Source of the DNA: Ursus arctos
Taxonomy: Eukaryota > Chordata > Mammalia > Carnivora > Ursidae
Reading direction: 5' to 3'
Assembly (NCBI RefSeq): GCF_023065955.2
Contig: NW_026622963.1
Coordinates: 12,903,001 to 12,967,000 of the forward strand
Length of the DNA: 64,000 nt
Shown here in pieces: positions 10,666-22,259 of this stretch. The notes below the pieces were generated by a model. It made no database searches. It was not told where the DNA came from and worked only from the letters and a program-made list of their open reading frames with translations. Position 1 is the stretch's first letter; each line of letters begins with the position of its first letter. The position numbers and the translations under genes are program-made.

Positions 10666-12415
10666 AAAAGAACAAATAAATCCTTCTCCCTGGCTCATGC
10701 TCTGGGCCCTAGACTATGCTTTTTATCACATTGGGTACATTTGAAATAGATTTATTTACATGATCATTGATCTACGGAGTATCAACTTTTTACTAGACAA
10801 CATTTTTTGATGTAACATAAAGTTACATTTTCTTAAAATATAATTCTCTTGTTGCATTTAATAGCATGTGAGAAATGTGTATGAAAATAAACAAGTAGTG
10901 ATACTGGGCCAAATTCTCGTTCTCATTCCTATAATTCTTAATCTTTTCAAGTATATGATGGAGGTATAAGAATCTGGCCAGATGTGAAAAATCACCTAAA
11001 AGCTAAAGGACAGACCCTTAAAATTCATCACCAGTACAACTGTGAGGTGGAAGTGAGGAATACAGAAAATTGAGGTATTTTATATGATAAACTGTTTTAT
11101 GGTGTGACTGGTGCGCAACTTGATCCTTTCTCTTTCCAACTCAAGTTAACAGACCTCTAGCTATGACTATGAGTAAAACATACATGGACATGTCCTTGGG
11201 AAGAAGGTCGATGCGAAGTTGTTAATGTTACATTTTTGGTCCCTGAGAAGGCGGAACACCAAGATTCCATCTAATCCTGTTTGATGGGTGAACTACTTCC
11301 TTGGTGTCAAACACAGTGAGAAGGATAACTCCTTCAGACCACTGGAACCAATCACACAGTTGTGAACAGATCTAAACTAAAGCATTTTTCTCTTTCTGGT
11401 TTCCTACTCAGTACAAGAGGCCTAAATCAGGATCAAGTAGGCATCAGAAAAGAGCAATGGGCATGGCTCTGTAGACAATCGGAGCACTTTCTCCGCTCTT
11501 CTAGATTAGTTGAGCAGCTTGGAAAAGAGAGGTATCATCTCCCAACAAGAACTAGGCAGCTCATCAACACCTCGGTCTCCATGGACCAAAGTGCTTGTCC
11601 ACACCTGGGAGACAATGCATCTCAGTGCTTTACAAATGTCTAGGAACTAGCTTCTAGAAGTGAGCACAAAGAGAGCTCCAAAGAGAGGAGCTGTCAAGGA
11701 AGAAGGAAGATGAGGGGTGACTGCACACATTAATAATGTTCTCTTCTATCAGACATGAAACCCAAAGAAAAAGAAAAAAACCAACCTACTATAGCTGGAA
11801 TTAACTCCTAGAAATAAAACTGAGTATAACAAATTGGCTTGAAAAGCAGGAATTGAAAGAATATTTCTTATTGCTGAACCAAGAGCAGCAAAGTATATTT
11901 AACTAACATTCTAATATGAAAATACCATAGTGACATTTGACTGAAGAATGAGCTGTGGGCAGTTCTTGCTCCATGTGTGGCAAGGAACAGACTCCCCTTC
12001 CTCTCCAGAACCTTCTCTACAGACATGGGATGGTCCTCTAGAGCAGCAAAATACCCAGGGTGGTCTCAGTGCTAGGCCCCAATGAGCAAAACCAGAAAGT
12101 AATCTTTTTAAATGTAAAGATTCAGATGAGAAAACAAAAAAGCATTGACCAAGTAGTAGAGGAGAGAAATGGCTTATTTAAGTATCCATCTGGAGTAAAT
12201 TTGCAAATTGTGATGAGAAACATAAGATTTTAGAAGAGACTTGAAAACAAATAGAAAGGAGAAACCCAAGGAATAGTGTAATAATGAAAATATTTTATAT
12301 GTATCTACTTTTGGAGAGACCAATGAGACCCATTCCCATTCTAGGCCCTCCCCTAAAACTCTCACTTTGAGGTTTTTTCTTTGCAATTCCAAACAAATTA
12401 TGAAAACGTGAATTT

Positions 12416-12470
12416 GTAAATATATATATATATATATATATTTGTAAATATATATTTTATATATATATAA
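12416..12470. repeat. TA-rich microsatellite in the NIPA1 3' UTR
   Basis: About 20 bp of (TA)n, an interruption TTTGTAAATATATATTTTAT, and a second (TA)n run. It is likely length-polymorphic. Confidence 0.9.
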
Positions 12471-14815
12471 TACTATTAAATCAAGTTATATGCTCTATGT
12501 CAAACTTGAAAATTAGGTTACTAGACTGCTGGTCATGTCAATTATCTTGAGGCTAGAGTCACACACTTGAAATACAATCGTAAGAACTTTGTTTACTGGA
12601 AGGAAAGCTGTGCATCCTACCAAAATAATCTCCTAAACCTGAGAGAGTCTGTTTCAGAACAAGTCACCCTGAAGAGGAGACCAGCTATTACTACTTTCAG
12701 ATTTTGTTTTACTCTAAAAAATCACAGGGGTAATCATCCAGAAAATATCATCTCTGAATATCCATGGTATAATTGTGAATTAAAATATAATGAGGAGCAC
12801 TAATAAATTAATTTAAACTAGGCTTCACCTGTAAGTTATAACAAAATAAACAAGACAATTTCCATATGGCACACGAACTTTCTCAGTATACTTGGGTTAC
12901 CACATGTATTCTTTATATCTCTCAAACTCCTTATCTAGAAACTATTTTTATGCCTAAAAGTATACTGATACAACTATATGACATTTCTGAAAGTTCAGTT
13001 TAATAAATTAAGGCTTGCATTCCTAAAAATACCAGCTAATAAAAAACAAACCTTCAAGAGCTGATAAAAAAGAGTGAGGGACTTTTTGAATATTTATTAA
13101 CTATCAGTGAATATAAGCTTTTAAAAATTTTTAAACAATTTTGTTGCTGCTCTTAGTTCACTAATCCCTGACAACCCACCATCATCAGATGTACTTTTAA
13201 TTCATACAGGTGTTCTTCACTCTAGGTTAAACTATCCTCATTTTATTTAGCTTCTTTGTTCAACACTCTAGGGAACAATTTCTTTGGTCTTTAGAAATGT
13301 TCTTTTTGCCTGAAAAAAATATTTTTCCCTTAGTGAGTAACTTCAATTGGGTACCATTAAATTTGATATTCTAGTTCACCAAATCTACCTTACCCAATCC
13401 CATCTTCCAACTTGACACAGTTCCCTATTTGGATAGAACACTGCACATGAAGTACATGATATCTCAATGAAATAATTTGCATCACTTTGTGCTTTGCTCC
13501 CATTTAATATACATAGGTTACTATAAACAGACGAATGATCTCTTTGACCCAAATACTGGCATAATTAGTGGCTATTTAGTATTTCAGAAGCTTAATGAGA
13601 AGTTGGGTGAGAAACTGTAGGGTGCTTTGCCATCTCAAACAATAGGGAGATGCATAAGTTACTTGTTTTCATTTTTGCTAGAAATCTTTTGAACTATATG
13701 TGTTCCAATTTACAGAAACTAGCCTGAGCTTGACTGTGTCCTTTAACCTGTTCCTGTATTACAAGGAACTTGATATATGTGCTATTAAACAGTTACTCTC
13801 TCATCTAACAGTGTTACTATCAAGTTAAATTATTTCTTCTGAATGGCCACAATGCTCACCGAAAAAGAACATGGATGTATTTGATAGTGGGTCCCAGGTA
13901 CATAGACTGAATGCAAATAAAATACCTTATGCTGCTTAAGTCAATTGTCTTTAATTGGATAATAACTACATGCTAAAAGGGTCAGTTTGCTCTTATGTGT
14001 CTTTCGCCTTGACTTTCTTCCAACAAACGAATATACTGCTCTAAATGCTTTACACATTTATATTTTGAGTAGTGAAATATTAAAGTATAATCAAAGAGTT
14101 ATTCTAATCTAAGAGAACATACACATAGTAATCGTCAAATTAAGTGAAGAGTTCAAGTGATAAAGGCACTGAAATTGATTTGAGCTATTGAAAGTCATCC
14201 TATAAATGGAACTCTGCATCATGTCCACCTATTCTCTCTCTATTTTCAATTTAAATGTCTTGGAGTAGGGGGTGGGAGAGTAAGCTCATTAGAGGATTAA
14301 AAACAATTACATGTATATACTTCTTATTTGGATGAGGTACCTGAATGTTATACATGCTTAATGCAAAGTAACAAAACTACGGACACATTTACTGTATAGT
14401 CAGACTTCAAGACAACAATTTCTCCCATTTCCAAAGTAATCTTCTAAATAAGAATATCTGCTCTCCTGCAAAGACTAATCAGAAAGAGCCAATCTGTATT
14501 CTCTATTAAATAATGTTAAAATATTTTAAAAGGAAAGAGTATTCATGAAAGCTTCCAGGTTAATGGCAATGAATATGAGATTCCTCTCCTCAAAGAGAGA
14601 TGATGCCCAGGCAACCATTTAGCAACTTCAGACTGCAAAGGGCTGGGCCCCCACCCTGGTATTGAGTGATGCTCCCCATTGTCCACCAAACCACCCATTA
14701 ATATGCAAGCAACTTTAAATACCATTGATTAGGGTCTCTTCTACTTCACATCAAATTAGGCCCAAAAACCACATCCATTTCCTATTCCTTGAGCCACCCA
14801 ACCCCCTGTTGCAAC

Positions 14816-15352
<537 letters not shown>

Positions 15353-16448
15353 TTACAGTCAATTCGACAAAACCTAGGCAGACAGTGCTCCTGTGTGTGT
15401 GGCCAGAGTGGGAGGTTTCTTAAGGAACATGTGAGAAAGCTGTAGGGGTATTTGTGGCTGTTGCAGTGATCAAGGGCTGCATACAGTAGGCAAAGGCCAT
15501 GGGCCCTAGGATGTGGAGATCGTTTCACACAATCAAAAATCATCCCATTCTCCTCACAACTTCTGAATGTCCCCCTGGACTTGTAAGTGAAAAATATACC
15601 TATAATTACCACAGCCTAGAACCCAGTTTATGTATAAAACAAAGTAATTTTTGCATATAGTTAATATGCACTGTATTTTTCAGGGCTTCATCAAGAATTA
15701 TTCTCCATTTCAGAGGATCCCACTGCTGATGGCAATATCCCCTGTTTTAGTTAATAGCATGACACCCCACATGAGTCTGTATTTGCAGCTGCCAGGGTCT
15801 CAGCAACTCCACATGGCGTGGGGGCTGCTGGCTTTAGTATGTCTTCTACAGTCATACCTGAGCATTCTATTTTATCATGAAGTACCAACCTACTATTTCT
15901 CCTTCGTACTACAGTTAGGGCATCATATTGAAAATTTGCTTTGAAATTACATGTACAAGGAGGTTGTAATTTCCAATTCAATCTGAGATTGTAAAGGAAG
16001 TGCTAGGAGCTGTGCCTGACGGGGCTAGGAATGGCATAGCCATGCACCAGGCAGGCTGTGGGAGTCCTCTCTTCCCCAAAGGTAAGAAAAAGGAACTATG
16101 AAGCCCTGTTCTGGGGGACAATTCATGAAGATGACCTTAAAATTTCTTCTGAGGTAATTATTTGACAAAAAATTCATTCTGGTTTTTTACCTTTAGAAAA
16201 AAATTTGTAAAAACTAGAAATCTCTTTAACTTAATACATTAAGTGGAGAGAATAATATCAATTTATATTTCAGGTTAAAACAAAGTTTTTCATGTTAAAA
16301 ACAAAAATCTTGCTAGTATTTTATCTTCATGCCAAATTACTATGGTAGTATTCAAATTAGACTTTTTTTTTTTTTTTTTTTTTTGGTAAAAGTTTTAGGA
16401 CCTGAATATACTGGTAACATCCAGATTTATCAAAAAGTAAGAGGCCTT

Positions 16449-16624
16449 GGGGCACCTGGGTGGCTTAGTTGGTTAAGTGTCTGACTCTGGATTTTGGCTC
16501 AGGTCATGATCTCAGGGTTGTGAGATCGAACCCCAAGTTGGGATCCATGCTCTGCAGGGAGTCTGCTTGAGATTCTCTCTCTCCTTCTTCCTCTGAACAC
16601 CCAACTCAAAAAAAAAAAAAAAAA
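16449..16624 (+). mobile_element. CAN-SINE
   Basis: GGGGCACCTGGGTGGCTTAG head, CT-rich 3' part, long oligo(A). Target duplication AAAAAGTAAGA on both sides. Confidence 0.93.
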
Positions 16625-16857
16625 AAAAAGTAAGATACATTGTTCTGAAAATTACATAAAGTAAATCCTTCAGGACATTCATATCCAGTTTTCTGATTTT
16701 TTTTCCATGTGTTTGTAGTCTCACCTCTCAAAGTTTTGGAAATATTTTGGCTTTTCAGGATGAAGTAAACAGAATAATACTAAGTATTTAGGGATAAAAG
16801 ATTACAGAAAAGTAGTCCTGGCTAATTTCATTATGAATCCCTTTTCAAATTTTACAG

Positions 16858-16988
16858 ATATTTCCGGTACGATGTCAGTCATGGCCAACTGAGAGCTATA
16901 AAAGAATGGTTAGATTTTTTTGTGGCCCAGAGAATTTGGGACATTCGTGTGGATGCAGTTTTGTACTGGTATCTGTTTAAAATTATTG
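16858..16988 (+). other. Exon-like open stretch antisense to NIPA1 (unidentified)
   Basis: A 131-nt segment sits between a good acceptor (TTTTCAAATTTTACAG) and a good donor (ATTG|GTAAGC) on the plus strand. It is open for 43 codons in the frame starting at 16859, with protein-like composition (YFRYDVSHGQLRAIKEWL ... WDIRVDAVLYWYLFKII). I do not recognise the peptide. It could be a relic exon of a pseudogene, an exon of an antisense transcript, or chance: a 43-codon random frame is open roughly one time in eight. No partner exon was found. Confidence 0.3.
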
Positions 16989-17758
16989 GTAAGCAACATT
17001 AAGATGGTCTACTGGGAGTAATTTAGAAGGATCTATCCTTTAGTCCGATATAATTCTGTAGACTGTTTTTTTATAGCATTTGTCAAAAAATATATAGTAT
17101 GTCAAAAATACGTAGAAAAAACATAGATTTCTATGGGAGATCCAAACATAAATCAAACTGGATCTCAGCTCTCAGCTTCACATCAGAGGGAAGTACAGAG
17201 GCTTGGATACACAGTGGTCCTGAGGAGAGCATGGCCCAGAGCAGACCCCAGCAGGACTAACACCAAGAATCAGTAACAGAAGGAATGCAGGAAGGAGGTG
17301 GGGTAGAAGTACTGGGAGGTGGGAAAAGGTGAAAGGCTGTGGGAGGAGACCTGTGGGGGTGGTCATGGGAGGTAAGGGAATGGGAAGGCCACAGTAAGTG
17401 GGATTTGGGTGGGTGTGGAAGGCAGGCCAGAATGGATGAGACTGTTGTGGAGGGGGCCAGATGATGAAGGCACCCATGCACAAGGTTCCCAAGGTCCAGA
17501 AGAAAACAGAAGAAGTCCCGAACACCAGGGAGTGGGGATGCAAGGTCTGGAATGCAGGGACCACCAGGCCTCTTCCCACACCTGGGGCAGCAGGAGTGAG
17601 GGATGCTATAGCCTGCAGGGCACAGCGATGGCCACTCATAGGCAGAGTCGAACAGAGAGTATAGGAGAACAGACCATGGTTAAGCCAACTCCAGCCTATG
17701 GCTGGAAGGATCATACTGATAGGCAAGCTCTCTTGCAGCTTTGCTAGAAAAGAGTTAC

Positions 17759-17919
17759 CTGGGTTAGTCAGCTTCTCTTCCAGCTCAGCCTGAGTGGTTA
17801 CACTCTCAGATTTGGGGGAGTGGATAATCAGCACAACAGAACCTGCACAGCTTAGCAGACACCCCAACTTGCCCAAGATGTTGAGCTTTTCCTTCAGGAG
17901 ATAAGAAGCTAAAATAGAC
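17759..17919 (-). CDS. NIPA1: NIPA1 exon 4
   Basis: This 161-nt internal exon encodes residues about 107-159, starting [19 protein letters not shown] and ending EEKLTNP. The acceptor is ...TTTAAACAAAG at 17920-17921 and the donor is CCAG|GTAAC at 17757-17760. It begins with the third base of a Gly codon (GG|G) and ends with the first base of Val160, matching the flanking exons. It contains one membrane span ([13 protein letters not shown]) and a charged loop. The open frame runs on past the donor into intron 4 for over 500 nt by chance, so a naive ORF call overextends this exon. Confidence 0.97.
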
Positions 17920-18281
17920 CTTTGTTTAAAAAAAAAAAAAAGAGAAAACATTAAAATTTAAACCATATATTTGATCTGTTTCTACTAATTGTACTTATTT
18001 TGGAAAAGCTGTATTTTCTTGATACCCATATTTGCTTTTAATTTAATTTTTAAGAGTAGAAAAGATTAGGAATTTATTGAAATTGTTACTTAAACAAAAA
18101 GGATTTTCATACCAATCCATGCAGTCAGTACATAGTTAAGGACTCTTAACTCATACTGCTATATATTATTTCAATAGATATGAAATGCACCAGAATAGAA
18201 AAATAAGTTTATCATTCATAAAAATGAAGTTTTATGATTAAATAAAAATACTGCTTCCTTATTTTTAAAAGCAAACAATCA

Positions 18282-18471
18282 GGGTGCCTGGGTGACTCAG
18301 TCGGTTGAGCATCCAACTCTTGGTTTCGACTCAGGTCATGATCTCGCAGTTGTGAGATCAAGCCCCGCCTCAGGCTCCCCATTCAGTACAGGGTCTTGTT
18401 GAGATTCTCTCTCCCTCTGCTCCTCCCCTCTCTCTCTCTCTCTCTCAAATACAACCTTTTTAAAAATATAT
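18282..18471 (+). mobile_element. CAN-SINE
   Basis: Head GGGTGCCTGGGTGACTCAG, (CT)n then AAATACAACCTTTTTAAAAA tail. Perfect 15-bp duplication AAAAGCAAACAATCA (18267-18281, 18472-18486). Confidence 0.95.
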
Positions 18472-18679
18472 AAAAGCAAACAATCAAACTATGTTAAGTG
18501 GGAAAGCAGATATGAAAACTTAAAATAATTACAGGTCATTCATGATGAAAACACTTAAGTTAAAATCAATTGAGAAAATGTGCAAAAAAGGAAAAAACCA
18601 AAATGCTAATAGTAATTGTATTATGGTAGGAGTATGGGTCATTGATTATTTTTCTCTTCTATAACACCTCCAAACTTTT

Positions 18680-18905
18680 TTTTGAGAGAGAGGGGTGAAG
18701 GGAAGGGACAGAGGCAGAGGGAGAAGGAGGGAGAGGTGGGAGGGCTGGAGGGGGGCAGTAAGACAGAGAGAGAGAATCTTAAGCTGGCTCCACACCCAGC
18801 ACAGAGTCCAACTCGGGGCTCGATCTCACAATACTGAGATCATGACCCGAGCCAAAATCAAGAGTTGGACACTTAACTGACTGAGACAACCCAGGTGCCC
18901 CAATA
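18680..18905 (-). mobile_element. CAN-SINE with long GA-rich body
   Basis: Minus-strand copy with an expanded GAGAGG/GGGA purine tract and a head reading CCAGGTGCCCC at the right. Target duplication CTCCAAACTTTT / CCCCAAACTTTT. Confidence 0.9.
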
Positions 18906-19142
18906 CCCCAAACTTTTAAAATGTGGTCACATTACTTTCATAATGCAAAAGAAAAAGTATTACTTTTAAAACTTCTGTAATCTTAAGGTTCATAATACGT
19001 TTCTTATTTCCCTATGTAACATCAGTATACAATCTGAATTGGAAAACCTAGGCTTTCAGTAATCATGGGACCAGTAATTGTCACTTTGTTGTTCTCTATG
19101 CCAAAGGCACTCAGGGAACACAAATATCCAACAGGAGGACAC

Positions 19143-19290
19143 ACTAGATACAAGGGATTATTTCCTTTTTAATCCTCCTTTTACAGATAAAGCGACAGCC
19201 TCAGAAAGGATAAACACTGAACCCAAAGCCAAAAGGCTAAGAAGAGGTGAAATCATGGTGATGACACACCCATAAAGCCAAAGCTCCATC
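19143..19290 (+). repeat. MIR fragment
   Basis: 'tccttttacagataaagcgacagcctcagaaaggataaacactgaacccaaagcc' is a decayed MIR 3' core. Confidence 0.6.
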
Positions 19291-19539
19291 TTTTCCCTTA
19301 TACCACTTTGTATCTTTATCTCTAGACAGCCTGGTCCTCAAGGAAACCTTGGCATTGTACTTGGAGAAATAAACAACATCACCAAAAGAACCAACAAAAG
19401 ATATTAGAATACACAACTGGGTGTTAATTTGAGCGGTAACATATAGCTGCACACAGGTGGAAACCAGAAGACTGGGAGGCTCTCAGAGCAAGAGGTGAGC
19501 CTGGGATGATACGCAGGGTATGCCAAAGTGGAAAGTGGC

Positions 19540-21075
19540 TGCCACGGGTGAAAAAAGAGAGGCAAGAAAGTTGAAAAAGAAAACCAAAGCTGGAGGCATC
19601 ACAATTCCAGACTTCAAGCTGTATTACAAAGCCATAATCATAAAAACAGTAGGTACTGGCACTAAAACAGACACAAAGATCAATGGAACAGAACAGAGAA
19701 CACAGAAATGGACCCTCAATTCTATGGTCAACTACTCTTTGAGAAAACAAGAATATCCAATGGAAAAAAGAGTCTCTTCAACAAATGGTGTTGGGAAAAT
19801 TGGACAGCCACATGCAGAAGAATGAAACTGGGCCACTGTCTTACAGCATACACAAAAATAAACTCAAAATGGATGAAAGACCTAAATGTGAGACAGGAAT
19901 CCATTAAATTCTTAGAGGAGAACACAAGCAGCAACATCTTTGACCTCAGCCGCAGCAATATCTTGCTAGATACGTCTTCAAAGGCAAGGGAAACAAAAGC
20001 AAAAATTAACTACTGGGACTTCACCAAGATAAAAAAGCTTTCGTAGGGAAAAGGAAACAGTCAACAAAACTAAAAGGAAACCTATGAAATGGGAGAAGAT
20101 ATTTGCAAATGTCTAATCAGATAAAGGACTAATATCCAAAATCTGTAACTTATCAAACTCAACACCCAAAAACCCAGAAAATCCAGTGAAGAAATGGGCA
20201 GAAGACATGAACAGACATTTCTCCAAAGAAGACATACAAATGGCCAATAGATAACAGGAAAAACTGCTCTGCATCACTCAGCATCAGGGAAATACAGATC
20301 AAAATTCCAATGAGATACCATGTCACACCAGTCAGAATGGCACAAATTAACAATTCAGGAAACAACAGATGTTGGCAAGGATGTGGGGAAAGGGGAACCC
20401 TCTTACACTGTTGGTGGTGAATGCAAACTCTCGCAACCACACTGGAAAACAGTATGGAGGTTCCTCAAAAAGTTAAAAATAGAGCTAGCTTACAACCTAG
20501 CAATTATACTACCAGATATTTATCCAAAGGATACAAACATAGTGATTTGAAGGGGCACATGCACCCCAATGTTTATAGAAGCAATGTCCACAATTGCCAA
20601 AATATGGGAAGAGCTCAGATGTCCATCAATAGATGAACAGATAAAAAAGATGTGGCATACACAAACACACACACACACTGAAATTGTATTACTCAGTCGT
20701 CGAAAAGAATGAAATCTTGCCATTTGCAATGAGGTGGATGGAAATAGAGGATAGTATACTAAGCAGAACAAGTCAGAGAAAGACAGATATCAGATGATTT
20801 CACTCATATATGGAATTTAAGAAACAAAACAGATGAACATAGGGGAAGGGGAAAATAAAATAAGACAAAATCAGAGAGGGACCATAAGAGACTCTTAACT
20901 ATAGGAAACAAACTGAGGGCTGCTGGAGGGATGGGGTAACTGGGTGATGGTCATTAAGGAGGGCACTGGTCGTAATGAGCACTGAGTGTTATATGCAACT
21001 GATCAATCACTGAACTCTACCTCTGAAACTAATAGTATACTAAATGTTATTTAGTTGATTTTAAATTTTTAAAAA
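19540..21075 (+). mobile_element. 5'-truncated L1, ORF2 3' part and 3' UTR
   Basis: Plus-strand L1 ORF2 C-terminal coding sequence, broken into short frames ([39 protein letters not shown]-type region), then the 3' UTR ('gacataggggaagg', 'tgatcaatcactgaactc'), ending in an A-rich stretch near 21070. A (CA) run sits at 20659-20679. The frames have several stops and frameshifts. Confidence 0.85.
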
Positions 21076-21850
21076 AGACAAGAAATACTAAGTGTTGGTA
21101 AGGAGAAAGGGGAACCTCATGCACTTTTGGTGAATTGTAAATTGATGTGGCCACTATGGAAAATAGTATTGAGGTTCCTCAAAAAATCAGAAATAGAATT
21201 ATCATATGATCCAATAATTCCACTACTGGGTATTCGCCCAAATAAAATGAAAACACTAATTCAAAAAGATATGTGTACTTAGTGTTTTCTGCAGTATTAT
21301 TTTTAACAGTCAAGATACAGAAGGAACCTAAGTCCTTATGGATAGATGAATGGATAAAAAAGGAATGGTATGTGTGTACACACACACACACACACACACA
21401 CACAGAGACAAAATAGACTATTACTCAGCCATAAGAACAAAATCTTGCCATTTGTGACAACGTGGATGGACCTAGAGAGTACTATGCCAAGTGAAAAAGA
21501 CAAGAGAAAGACAAATACTATATGATGTCATTTATATGTGGAATCTAAATCACAAAATGAACAAACACAAAGCACACAAAACCCTGAAGGCTCACAAATA
21601 CATAGAACAATCTGGTGGTTGCCAGAGGGGCAGGGGTGTGGGGAGATGGGTGAAATAGGTGAAGGGGATTAAGAGGTACAAACTTCCAGTTATAAAATAA
21701 ACCATGGGGTTGAAAAGCAGAGCACAGGAAATACAGCAAGACTGTAACAACTGTATGGTAACAGATGGTAACTACCTTAATTGTGATGAGCACTGTGTAA
21801 TTTATAGAAATGTTGAATCATTTATGTTCTATACTGGAAACTAATATAGC
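21076..21850 (+). mobile_element. Older L1 3' end
   Basis: A second L1 3' segment begins at 'gaaatactaagtgttggtaagg', runs through the ORF2 C-terminus ('ttcctcaaaaaatcagaaatag', 'ccaataattccactactgggtattcgcc') and ends with 'tactggaaactaatatagc'. It contains (CA)n at 21376-21403. Confidence 0.8.
21376..21403. repeat. (CA)n microsatellite inside L1
   Basis: About 13 CA units at the L1 ORF2 position that reads 'tatatacaatggaatattac' in younger copies. Confidence 0.95.
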
Positions 21851-21861
21851 AGGTCAATTTT

Positions 21862-22041
21862 TTAAAAAGATTTTATTTATTTATTTGACAGAGAGAGAGG
21901 ACAAGCAGGGGGAGCAGGAAGAGGGAGAGGAAGAAGCAGGTTCCACACTGAGCAAGGAGCCGGACGTGGGCTTGATCCCAGGGTTCTGGGAGCATGACCT
22001 GAGCCGAAGGCAGGTGCCCAGTGGAGTCACCCAGGTGCCCC
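21862..22041 (-). mobile_element. CAN-SINE
   Basis: TTAAAAAGATTTTATTTATT tail at the left, head CACCCAGGTGCCCC at the right. Target duplication AGGTCAATTTT on both sides. Confidence 0.93.
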
Positions 22042-22069
22042 AGGTCAATTTTAATTTAAAGAAATTCTC

Positions 22070-22250
22070 GGGATACCTGGGTGGCTCAGTCAGTTAAGCA
22101 TCTGCCTTCGGCTCAGGTCATGATCCCAGGGTACTGGGATCAAGTCCCAAATCGGGCTGCTTGCTCAGCGGGGAGCCTGCTTCTCCCTCTGCCTGCAGCT
22201 CACCCTGTTTATGTTCTCTCTCTCTCTGACAAATCAATCATTCAATCTTA
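22070..22250 (+). mobile_element. CAN-SINE
   Basis: GGGATACCTGGGTGGCTCAG head, 'agcggggagcctgcttctccctctgcctgc', AAATCAATCATTCAATCTTA tail. Target duplication around AAAGAAATTCT / AAAAAAATTCT. Confidence 0.93.
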
Positions 22251-22259
22251 AAAAAAATT

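Larger units (their letters stand above)
9595..14815 (-). other. NIPA1: NIPA1 3' UTR (about 5.2 kb)
   Basis: From the stop codon leftward to the poly(A) signal near 9611 there is no L1 or CAN-SINE, unlike nearly all other stretches of this size here. Only a short MIR piece (about 10590-10665) and a TA microsatellite are seen. The length fits the human NIPA1 mRNA, which has a 3' UTR of more than 5 kb. Possible internal poly(A) hexamers (AATAAA on the minus strand) lie at 13242-13247 and 10751-10756, so shorter isoforms could exist. Open frames in this stretch (for example 10067-10261, 11362-11643 and 12567-12803 on the plus strand) have no recognisable similarity and are not called as genes. 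Confidence 0.8.

Noticed and set aside
15651..15944. 97-codon plus-strand frame in NIPA1 intron 4
   Set aside because: No protein-like conservation that I can see, no splice context, low-complexity hydrophobic composition.
17178..17951. 257-codon frame as a gene in its own right
   Set aside because: Only the part 17759-17919 is NIPA1 exon 4; the rest is intron read-through and vector-free chance frame.
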